Positions 31,750-39,860 of a DNA stretch of 64,000 nucleotides are shown one piece after another (position 1 is the stretch's first letter; each line of letters opens with the position of its first letter). The DNA comes from Planktosalinus sp963977065 (GTDB lineage: Bacteria; Bacteroidota; Bacteroidia; Flavobacteriales; Flavobacteriaceae). The stretch covers positions 1 through 64,000 of the forward strand of contig CAXBNF010000008.1 of assembly GCA_963977065.1 (NCBI GenBank), read 5' to 3'. The translations under genes were made by a program, and so were the position numbers. The notes below the pieces were generated by a model. The model was not told the origin of the DNA, searched no databases, and saw only the letters and a list, made by a program, of their open reading frames with translations.

Positions 31750-33432
31750 TTAACCAACTGAATAATAAGTGGGAGAACCGGGTCCTACGGGCATTTCTAA
31801 AACAAAAACCCAAAGGTAAAATAAAAGCATCCAGCCCAGATAAAACAAAATACTGTAAGGCAACATCATACTAATGATGGTTCCTATTCCAATATCCCTT
31901 TTATATTTCGCCGCAAAGGCAAGAATTAACCCAAAGTAACTCATCATGGGTGTGATAATATTTGTTACAGAATCGCCAATACGGTAAGCTGCTTGAATCA
32001 CTTCGGGACTATACCCAACATACATTAACATAGGCACAAAAATGGGAGCGGTGACTGCCCATTGTGCAGAAGCAGAGCCAAGCATCAAATTGACCATAGC
32101 AGAAACAGCTATAAAACCTATGAAGACTTCAGGGCCGGTAAAACCAATGTTGTTTAAAAATTCAGCTCCTTTCACCGCAAATATTTGCCCTAAATTACTC
32201 CAGCCAAAAAAGGCGACAAATTGTGCAGCAAAAAATACAATAACAATATAAAGGCCAAGGGTTGACATCGCATTTGCCATCCCGTCAATGACTCCTTTTT
32301 CACCTTTCATACTTCCGGTAATTTTACCATAAACAAAACCGGGGATAAGGAAAAATATAAAAATAAAAGTCACAATGCCTCTAAAAAAGGGCGAATTCAA
32401 AATATCTCCTGTTTCAGGGTTGCGCAAAACACCGTTTTCTGGAACAATGGTGAGTGCCAGTAATGCTATAATTCCCAAGACAACAAGACCGGTAATTTTT
32501 AATCCCTTTATTTCCTGAGGAGTTAGAGGATTCATCATCGATTGATCTGAGAGGTCTTCTGAGGCTTCTTTAACATTGTATTTGCCTAGTTTTGGCTCAA
32601 CAATATAAAGCGTCACAAATGTTCCCACTATGGTGATCAAGAAGGTGCTGATGAACATAAAATAATAATTGACCGCAGCATGTACAGTATATTCCGGGTC
32701 AATTAAATTTGCCGCTTCTTGAGTCAAACCGGCAAGGAGTGGATCGATGGTGCCTATTAATAGGTTGGCACTATATCCACCGGAAACACAAGCAAAAGCA
32801 CAAGCAAGACCGGCAAGCGGATGTCTGCCCATTGAGTGAAATATCACGGCTGCCAGTGGTACTAAAACCACATAGCCCATTTCTGAGGCTGTGTTTGAAA
32901 TCACAGCGGCAAAACAAATGGCAATTGTGACCAGGTTTTTTGGGTTGATAACAAAGTTGATAGGTTTCATCAAGAATGCTCCAAATCCTTTTCCTGCTGG
33001 CAGGGGTTTAAAAGAAGCCGCTTTTAAAACCAACCCTCTTATACAAGCAGTAATTAAACCAGATCGTTCTGCAACTCCAACACCCAATAATGCTACTAAA
33101 ACTACTCCAAGAGGGGCGAAGCTGGTAAAGTTTGTCACCAGATTTGAAACGACTCTTCTTAATCCCTCACCGTTTAATAAACTTACCGGCTCTATAATAC
33201 CACCAGGAGCTCTCCCGGGGGAGCCTTCAGGTCTAGGATCAAGTGCGTTCCAACCCAGCCAGTCTGCCAGCCCACTTGCTAAAATGACTCCAAAAGCAAA
33301 CAGTGCAAAGAGTGTAACAGGGTGGGGTAGAAGGTTTCCCATCCATTCAACAAAATCTAAAAAGCGGGTAAAGAAATTCTTTTTTTGAGGTGTATTGTCT
33401 GGTTGTGGTGGATTACTAAGTTCAGTTGCCAT
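31750..33432 (-). CDS. AbgT family transporter
   Basis: 560 residues with about 12 membrane segments. The N-terminal FLDFVEWMGNLLPHPVTLFAL, the GVAERSGLI block, the hairpin region ISNTASEMGYVVLVPLAA and the late GDSVTNIITPMMSYFGLIL are marks of the AbgT family (p-aminobenzoyl-glutamate uptake in E. coli; sulfonamide/folate-intermediate efflux by MtrF and YdaH). It resides in the inner membrane and uses an ion gradient. The direction and substrate in this organism are not evident from neighbours. Confidence 0.9.
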   Translation of the reverse strand: MATELSNPPQPDNTPQKKNFFTRFLDFVEWMGNLLPHPVTLFALFAFGVILASGLADWLGWNALDPRPEGSPGRAPGGIIEPVSLLNGEGLRRVVSNLVTNFTSFAPLGVVLVALLGVGVAERSGLITACIRGLVLKAASFKPLPAGKGFGAFLMKPINFVINPKNLVTIAICFAAVISNTASEMGYVVLVPLAAVIFHSMGRHPLAGLACAFACVSGGYSANLLIGTIDPLLAGLTQEAANLIDPEYTVHAAVNYYFMFISTFLITIVGTFVTLYIVEPKLGKYNVKEASEDLSDQSMMNPLTPQEIKGLKITGLVVLGIIALLALTIVPENGVLRNPETGDILNSPFFRGIVTFIFIFFLIPGFVYGKITGSMKGEKGVIDGMANAMSTLGLYIVIVFFAAQFVAFFGWSNLGQIFAVKGAEFLNNIGFTGPEVFIGFIAVSAMVNLMLGSASAQWAVTAPIFVPMLMYVGYSPEVIQAAYRIGDSVTNIITPMMSYFGLILAFAAKYKRDIGIGTIISMMLPYSILFYLGWMLLFYLWVFVLEMPVGPGSPTYYSVG

Positions 33433-33563
33433 ATAATTTATTTTAGCTGCAAATTTTTATTGAATAGAATTTGAATTAAAGGCTAGTCTTTGTTTTTATT
33501 CAAGCAGCTAAAATATAAAAATTATATGGAATTTATGAGGATTGATTTTTAGAATGAAAACAA

Positions 33564-33610
33564 GAGACCTGTCAGGATTTTTCCGATAGTAATCGGGACC
33601 GACAGGTCTC
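33564..33610 (-). terminator. Hairpin downstream of the beta-barrel protein gene
   Basis: GAGACCTGTC (33564-33573) pairs with GACAGGTCTC (33601-33610), with a second small stem CCGAT/ATCGG inside. On the minus strand a T-rich stretch follows. It lies 31 bases after the stop codon at 33641. Confidence 0.7.
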
Positions 33611-33640
33611 ATAAATATTGAAAATTAAAATTTGTAGGGT

Positions 33641-36130
33641 TTAGAAAAATCCTCCTCCACCTTCAGCCTCATTATCGTCACGTTGCTTTCTTGAAAGTGC
33701 TCTATACTTTCCTCCTCCAAAAGTATAGTTAATTCCCACAAAAACAGTTTGACTTTCCCAGTTCCAGTTACCTTCTTGTCTAAAAGGTCTTTCGCCGTCA
33801 AATTGCGCTTTCATAGTATCAAAAATGTCGTTTACGTTTAAAGAGAATGTTCCATTTTCTATAAAGTTGTAACGCATCCCGAGGTTTACCATTCCCATAG
33901 CTTTAGAATTGAATTGAATTCCATCCTGTGGTCCTCTGTATAATCCGAATGCAGAAAATGAAAGTTTGTCATTTACTTTAAAATTATTGAAAAGGCGAGC
34001 ATTAAATGCAAGGTTATCAACAGTAACTGTTTCAGTAATGATGTCATCAATGGTGGCTTCACTAGTGGGAACTGTGAGTCTTTCTGCAATGCTTTTTTGA
34101 GTTCTTGAGAAGACGTCCATACTCGCATTCAGACTCCACCATTTTGTGGGTCTAATGTTAGCTGATGCTTCAATTCCAAAGGCGGTTGAGTTGTCAAAAT
34201 TTCCAGAACTCATGATGATTCGATTTAAATCATCTCTGTCAATAAATATGAATTCATTGATTTCATCTTGTATAAACCTGTAGAATACACCGGCTGTGAG
34301 GCTTCCTTTATTAATTTGTCTGGTGTAATTTGCCTCTACAGAATTTGTAAATTGTGGTTGTAGGTCTGGATTTCCAAACTGTGATACCAATGGCGTGGTC
34401 CATTGCGGAAGTGGGTTAAGTTGGTCTGCTCTGGGTCTATCAACACGGCGACTGTAACTCACTTGATAAGTCCCTTTTTCTGAAGGTGAATAAGTGACAA
34501 ATGCTGAAGGATAAAGTTCAAAATAGTCATTTGTAAAAGTTGCTAAGTTTTCTGTATTGGAATCTAAATCGGTTTCAATAGCGATTCCTGTTTCTTCTAC
34601 AATTTCAGCACGCACTCCTGCTTGATAGGTCCATTTTTCAAGTTTTTTACCAAAAGTGGCATAAGCAGAATAGATATCTCTATTGAAATCAAATTCAGTT
34701 GATGAAGGAATAAAATCACCCAAATCGTTTTGCGAACGGGCGTCAGAAAAATAATTGGTCAATGAACCAAGTAAGCGTGCTTCAAGGCCCAATTCTAATT
34801 TGATACTTTCAGAAAGTGGGTTGACATAATCTAAGTTTATGGTGGTTTGATCGCGGGTTACATCTGTTTCCTCTATATAATTGGGGCGAGTAAAACTTCC
34901 TGAAAATGTGTTATTATTGAAAGAATCTGAGTCAAAGATGTTGTGGTCTGCCTCAAGTTCTATGGTATGATCTTCTTCATCAATATTTAATTTGTAGGAT
35001 AAATTGTATTGCTGAGAGTAATTTTCATTTACAGCATCAAAATTTTGATTGATATCAAGAGAGGGGTTATTTAAATTAAATATGTTTGTATCTCCAATGA
35101 TATCACCTTCAAATATATTTTGATTTGTAAAAACAGAAAGGGTGTTTTTCTCATTGATATAAACATCAACACCCACTTTGTAAAGCTGCGAATAGTTTTT
35201 GAATAATAAGTCAAACTCTTGATTGATAGCATCATCAATTCGTTGGAAGCCTCCAAAATTATAACTTCTTGAAATATTGTTGCTTAGATTGGTATAAAAG
35301 TTAAATTTTCCTGTTCTGTAGTTCATATTTAGAGAACTATTAAACTTGGGTTCAACCTCATAGGCGAGTCCCAGGTTTAAACTTCCATTAAACCCAACAG
35401 TTACATTTTTGTGAAGAATGATGTTGATAATTCCACTCATCCCTTCAGGATTGTATTTTGCTGAAGGATTTGTGATTAATTCAATTTGTTTGATTGCATT
35501 TGATGGAATCTGTTTTAGTAATTGTGCAACCGGTATACTTGAAATTTTACCATCCACCATTACGGTCACATTTTCATTTCCTCTAAAACTCAATGCACCG
35601 GATTGTTCATCGACAGTTACAGAGGGCAAGTTGTTCATAATGTCTGAAGCAGTGGGACCTGCTGTTGTAAGGTCTTTTCCAACATTAATGACTCTTCTGT
35701 CAACCTTTTGTTGAATGGTTGAAACCTCTGCTACCACAACAACTTCATCAAGACTGGCAACATCTTCTTCAAGAGCTATTGTTCCTAGATTTAATGCAGG
35801 ATTACTTTTTGTAATTTCAATTTTTTTAGAGTAGGGTTTAAATCCAATGTATTGAATCTTCACATTGTAAGTGCCTTCTGAGAGGCTATTCACTTTAAAA
35901 TTGCCATCATTATCAGTAATGCCTCCAGTCAATGTCTCCCCGGCATTATTTTCAATAATAACGGTTACATAGGGTAATGGCTGGTTTAATTTGGCATCAA
36001 TGACAAGGCCTTGAACAGACCCGGAATTTTCTAAATACCTGTGAGTTTGTGTTGAAATGTTTTCGGCTGATGGTTGGGCTAGAACTCCCAAAGATGCAAT
36101 CAAGATGCACAGTGTTACTAAATTTTTCAT
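33641..36130 (-). CDS. Outer membrane beta-barrel family protein (TonB-receptor-like, CarboxypepD_reg N-domain)
   Basis: 829 residues. Signal peptide (1-18); a carboxypeptidase-regulatory-like domain at about 37-115 (SVQGLVIDAKLNQPLPYVTV); a plug-like region 140-240 (NVGKDLTTAGPTASDIMNNL, KYNPEGMSGIINI); then a long barrel of aromatic-rich strands ending GINYTFGGGKYRAL. The pattern fits the OMP_b-brl_3 family, cousins of TonB-dependent receptors without the canonical TonB box being evident. The very C-terminus carries an unusual acidic-glycine tail (EAEGGGGFF). Cargo is unknown; no SusD partner is adjacent, so SusC function is unlikely. Confidence 0.86.
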   Translation of the reverse strand: MKNLVTLCILIASLGVLAQPSAENISTQTHRYLENSGSVQGLVIDAKLNQPLPYVTVIIENNAGETLTGGITDNDGNFKVNSLSEGTYNVKIQYIGFKPYSKKIEITKSNPALNLGTIALEEDVASLDEVVVVAEVSTIQQKVDRRVINVGKDLTTAGPTASDIMNNLPSVTVDEQSGALSFRGNENVTVMVDGKISSIPVAQLLKQIPSNAIKQIELITNPSAKYNPEGMSGIINIILHKNVTVGFNGSLNLGLAYEVEPKFNSSLNMNYRTGKFNFYTNLSNNISRSYNFGGFQRIDDAINQEFDLLFKNYSQLYKVGVDVYINEKNTLSVFTNQNIFEGDIIGDTNIFNLNNPSLDINQNFDAVNENYSQQYNLSYKLNIDEEDHTIELEADHNIFDSDSFNNNTFSGSFTRPNYIEETDVTRDQTTINLDYVNPLSESIKLELGLEARLLGSLTNYFSDARSQNDLGDFIPSSTEFDFNRDIYSAYATFGKKLEKWTYQAGVRAEIVEETGIAIETDLDSNTENLATFTNDYFELYPSAFVTYSPSEKGTYQVSYSRRVDRPRADQLNPLPQWTTPLVSQFGNPDLQPQFTNSVEANYTRQINKGSLTAGVFYRFIQDEINEFIFIDRDDLNRIIMSSGNFDNSTAFGIEASANIRPTKWWSLNASMDVFSRTQKSIAERLTVPTSEATIDDIITETVTVDNLAFNARLFNNFKVNDKLSFSAFGLYRGPQDGIQFNSKAMGMVNLGMRYNFIENGTFSLNVNDIFDTMKAQFDGERPFRQEGNWNWESQTVFVGINYTFGGGKYRALSRKQRDDNEAEGGGGFF

Positions 36131-36445
36131 TTTTTGATTGAATTTATTGATTAGATTGTTTTGTAAAATACCTTGTTATACCTAATTGCTTGATGAGTGC
36201 AATAAAGATTTTACAACAAGATTTGTTTGTAAGACTGCTTAAGTCTTTTTTTGTTACAATTATTTTGAAATTTAACATTTAAAAACTCGGAGTTTTAAAA
36301 CTCCGAGTTTTTTAGCTCACTGATTCAAATTAACACTAACCATCAACGTAAATAGAATCGAGTAAAGCCTGAAAAAATATTTCTACTTCAAAGACGAGTT
36401 AAATTTATTTCTGTTACAGTTGTTTTTATTTTTTAACTTTATAAA
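36131..36445. other. 315-base divergent intergenic region
   Basis: This gap separates two divergently oriented genes. It holds the palindrome at 36281-36312 and AT-rich sequence on either side; I find no open reading frame with coding character and no complete TTTG/TAnnTTTG promoter pair. TAACTTTA (36434-36441) is a one-mismatch -7 box directly before the ATG at 36446. Confidence 0.6.
36281..36312. terminator. Perfect 32-base palindrome with T-tail, terminator-like
   Basis: Bases 36281-36296 are the exact reverse complement of 36297-36312, with T residues following and A residues before. It has the form of a bidirectional intrinsic terminator, but no annotated gene ends beside it. Confidence 0.6.
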
Positions 36446-36808
36446 ATGAATAAAAAAACATTAGTAATAGGTGCCAGTACAAATCCGTCTAGATATTCTT
36501 ATTTGGCAATCAACAGGTTAGTGGATAGAAATCACTCGGTGGTGGCTGTAGGGATTAAAGAGGGTACAGTTGCCGGAGTTGAAATTTTAACAAACAAACC
36601 CCATTTTGAAGGAATTGACACCATAACGTTGTATGTCAATTCAAAAAATCAAGTGGAATATTATGATTATATCATCAATTTAAAACCTAAAAGGGTAATT
36701 TTTAATCCGGGAACAGAAAATCCAGAACTTTATGAACTGCTTCAAAAAAATAATATTGAAGTTGAAGTGGCTTGTACATTAGTGCTTCTTGGAACGAATC
36801 AGTATTAA
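36446..36808 (+). CDS. CoA-binding domain protein (CoA_binding_2 family)
   Basis: 120 residues. KKTLVIGASTNPSRYSYLAI is the Rossmann-type CoA-binding loop; VVAVGIKEGTVAGVEI, LYVNSKNQVEYYDYI and the RVIFNPGTENPELYEL block complete the small family fold, which corresponds to the CoA-binding domain of succinyl-CoA synthetase alpha. The usual length is about 120-140. The cellular role of stand-alone members is unknown. It ends nine bases before the convergent lipoprotein gene. Confidence 0.88.
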   Translation: MNKKTLVIGASTNPSRYSYLAINRLVDRNHSVVAVGIKEGTVAGVEILTNKPHFEGIDTITLYVNSKNQVEYYDYIINLKPKRVIFNPGTENPELYELLQKNNIEVEVACTLVLLGTNQY

Positions 36809-36817
36809 ATAAAAACC

Positions 36818-38248
36818 TTAGTTCAAAGGTGCTTTTAATATGGAAATATCTTCGCTGTCATACCAATTTTTACGAATTATATAAATGAAATCATTAAAAA
36901 CAGTTAAACCAACTATATCATAAGGAGCTGGGTTAACTAAATTGCTTGGAATATCAACATAATTACCGGTTATTGTATTATAAACTCCAAACCTAATGTA
37001 TGGGATAAAACCATTTGATACTTCTTCAACAAAATTATACCCAACAAAAATCAGATTTTGATATTTAGCAGCATATGATGTTCTGGGAGCATCACTCATC
37101 ATAAAGGTTGATATGTTTCCATTTTCTAAGTCAATAATATAACATTCTGCATCAAAATCTTCAGAAGCAAATCCATTTCTACCCCCAAAAATGTATAATT
37201 TATTGTTTAAAATTTCTGAACCAGCACTTGTTCTTGAATTAGGCAAAGTGTTGATTACAGGAGAAATATTATTTGTTAAATAATTATAGCTTCTAATTTG
37301 AGAAGGTTGCTCAAGGATATCAAGATTATATCCGGTAACATAAGCTTCATCACCTTGAACTGCTAAACCAAATCTGGTCATATTTAAATTGTGTTGAAAA
37401 CTTTGAGGAGGAGTACCATCAAGATTAAGAGGGTAAGTGTTTACATAGTTTGCGCCAAATACAATTAATTCATTATTTATTATATGTAATCGTTTTGTGA
37501 CAAAGTCTTGCTGATAGAAAAGACTTTCTGTCCAAGTATTGGTATCGATGTTATATTTTAGAATGACTTCCGGTCTAATATCTCCATTGATTTGTGAATC
37601 ATCTCTAAGAGCAATATATAAACTATTATTAGAATAACTACCAATAAAACCTGCTGCACCTATACTAAACTCTCCTTCAGTTTGAGGAATTGTTACATTA
37701 CTAAAAATTAGACCTTCGCTTGGCGGGCTAGAGTAACTCTCCAAAGTGCGCTCACCAAGAGTTATATTTATATATGCACTATTACTTCTGCCTTCAAAAT
37801 TAATGATTCCAATTAGAGTGTTATCTTCTTCCAAACGAAGAGAAATAAGTCCGTCAAAGAGGGTAAACTCATCTTTGCTTTCTTCAATAAATGTCAAATT
37901 ATCCTTAATGGGCTCCAAATAATAGTCGATTGAAACATCTGATACGGAAGTTGCGTTTTGATTTATATCAAAACCGGGATTCCATTTTACCTCTCCATTT
38001 TGGCTAAAAATAAAATCATCATCGATAATATTATAACTATTACTAATATTGAATGTTCCATTTTCATTAACAAGTTCTGCATTAACAATGTACCAAGTTT
38101 TGGTGCTGCCGTTTGATAATGTCTGAATAGTTAATGCTCTTTCTTCTTCGAGATTGATTAAATCGTCGTTTGGTGAGTTTCCATCATCACTGCTACAAGA
38201 GTAAATGATAAATGAAAGTGAGAATAAATAAAGGATTTGTTTTATCAT
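36818..38248 (-). CDS. Putative lipoprotein with Kelch-like propeller repeats
   Basis: 476 residues. The N-terminus ends in a lipobox with Cys18 (FIIYSCSSDD) followed by an acidic Asp/Asn-rich linker, as in surface lipoproteins of this phylum. An N-terminal domain (~35-165) precedes repeats such as ILNNKLYIFGGRNGF and DEAYVTGYNLD that resemble Kelch blades and probably build a beta-propeller. A ligand-binding or cell-surface role is likely; nothing more precise can be said. It is 82 bases downstream of the SSS transporter gene on the same strand. Confidence 0.7.
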   Translation of the reverse strand: MIKQILYLFSLSFIIYSCSSDDGNSPNDDLINLEEERALTIQTLSNGSTKTWYIVNAELVNENGTFNISNSYNIIDDDFIFSQNGEVKWNPGFDINQNATSVSDVSIDYYLEPIKDNLTFIEESKDEFTLFDGLISLRLEEDNTLIGIINFEGRSNSAYINITLGERTLESYSSPPSEGLIFSNVTIPQTEGEFSIGAAGFIGSYSNNSLYIALRDDSQINGDIRPEVILKYNIDTNTWTESLFYQQDFVTKRLHIINNELIVFGANYVNTYPLNLDGTPPQSFQHNLNMTRFGLAVQGDEAYVTGYNLDILEQPSQIRSYNYLTNNISPVINTLPNSRTSAGSEILNNKLYIFGGRNGFASEDFDAECYIIDLENGNISTFMMSDAPRTSYAAKYQNLIFVGYNFVEEVSNGFIPYIRFGVYNTITGNYVDIPSNLVNPAPYDIVGLTVFNDFIYIIRKNWYDSEDISILKAPLN

Positions 38249-38330
38249 TTTTTATATTGTTACTTTATGTAATGATTATATGATTCTCGATAAAAGCTAA
38301 ACTAATATAAATTTATTAAATAAAAAATTT

Positions 38331-39773
38331 TTAATTTTTTTTTATCAATACTAATCCCATAAACGCTAAAAATCCATTTAAAATCAGGATAAAAAATCCA
38401 AATTCAAAACCAAACCATTTCAGGCTGTTGATACTAATTATATAGGAAAGTATGGGTGAAAGTATGGCGATTATAGGTACAAACTTATCTTTTACTTGAA
38501 ATTTAGTAAACAACCCAAAAGCATACAAAGCTAGCAAAGGACCATAAGTATAGCCTGCAAAAACAAACAAACGTTCAATCACACTCTCATCCTTTATGAT
38601 GTACTCAAAAATGAGCATTGTAAAAATAAAAACCAAAGCAACAGCTTTATGAACCTGCTTTCTAATTTTTTCTTGTCTTTCTATATCATATTTCTTTTCA
38701 ATATCTAAAATATCAAGACAGAATGAAGTTGTGAGTGATGTCAGGGTTCCATCAGCACTGGAAAATGCAGCGGAGATAAGACCCAAACAGAAAAACACTG
38801 CCATCACCATACCTAATCCACTTTGAGTGGCAATTACAGGAAATAATAAATCCGGACGATCAACTGCAATGTTATTTTGTTGTGCAAACGAAATCAACAA
38901 AAGTCCCAAAACCAGAAAAACAAGATTTACCAATACTAGTACAATGGTAAACCAAAACATGTTTTTTTGAGCGTCTTTCAGATTTCTGCAAGTGAGGTTT
39001 TTTTGCATCATATCTTGGTCAAGACCTGTCATCACAATAGTAATAAAAGCGCCACTTAAAAATTGTTTCCAGAAAAAATTAGCACTTTTATAATCTTCAA
39101 AAAAGAACATTTTTGAAAGTTCACTTTCACTTACATACCCAATTAAATCGGAGCCGGCAATACCCAAACTTGTGGACAAATAATAAATTGCAACACCGGC
39201 AGATGTTAGCATAAACAACGTTTGAAGGGTATCTGTCCAAACAATTGTTTTGATGCCGCTTTTAAAAGTATAGAGCCAAATAAATAAAATAGTAATAGAA
39301 ACAGTTGCCCAAAACGGAAAACCGGCGGCATCAAAAATTAATGTTTGAAAAACAACAGCAACCAAATACAACCTGAAACTGGAACCAATTAATCTGGATA
39401 GTAAAAAAAAGGAAGCACCGGTTTTGTAGGATATATTTCCAAACCTGCCTTCAAGATAGGTGTAAATTGAAGTTAGGTTGAGCCTGTAATACAAAGGAAG
39501 TAATACCAAACCCACAACGAGGTATCCCAAAATATAACCTAAAACTACCTGGTAATAGCCAAACTGTGACGCTTCAACCCAACCGGGCACAGAAATAAAA
39601 GTAACTCCGCTCAAGGAGGCACCTATCATTCCAAAAGCGACAAGATACCATGGTGATTTTTTCCCGGCTTTAAAAAAATCGGCATTGCTCCCTCCTTTGT
39701 TTGTAAAATGAGAGATTAAAAGTAAGGTGGCAAAATATCCAAGAATGAGAAAAATGATGTGAGAGGGCTGCAT
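38331..39773 (-). CDS. Sodium:solute symporter (SSS family)
   Basis: 480 residues with about 13 membrane segments. SPWYLVAFGMIGASLSGVTFISVPG (from residue 40; given in part), YLEGRFGN, SRLIGSSFRLYLV and the sodium-site region FFCLGLISAAFSSADGTLTSL are SSS-family signatures. It imports a solute with sodium; the substrate is not evident. It belongs to a minus-strand pair with the Kelch-like lipoprotein and is divergent from the propeller-protein gene (87-base gap). Confidence 0.88.
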   Translation of the reverse strand: MQPSHIIFLILGYFATLLLISHFTNKGGSNADFFKAGKKSPWYLVAFGMIGASLSGVTFISVPGWVEASQFGYYQVVLGYILGYLVVGLVLLPLYYRLNLTSIYTYLEGRFGNISYKTGASFFLLSRLIGSSFRLYLVAVVFQTLIFDAAGFPFWATVSITILFIWLYTFKSGIKTIVWTDTLQTLFMLTSAGVAIYYLSTSLGIAGSDLIGYVSESELSKMFFFEDYKSANFFWKQFLSGAFITIVMTGLDQDMMQKNLTCRNLKDAQKNMFWFTIVLVLVNLVFLVLGLLLISFAQQNNIAVDRPDLLFPVIATQSGLGMVMAVFFCLGLISAAFSSADGTLTSLTTSFCLDILDIEKKYDIERQEKIRKQVHKAVALVFIFTMLIFEYIIKDESVIERLFVFAGYTYGPLLALYAFGLFTKFQVKDKFVPIIAILSPILSYIISINSLKWFGFEFGFFILILNGFLAFMGLVLIKKN

Positions 39774-39860
39774 GATTTGCTTTGATAATTAAGGCATAAA
39801 AGTACAAATAATGTTTACTTATGAGAATTATTTTTTTATTTTTGGTCAAAACTTTATGCA

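Noticed and set aside
33564..33610. Hairpin as an IS terminal repeat
   Set aside because: No transposase or target duplication is near, and its position fits a terminator.
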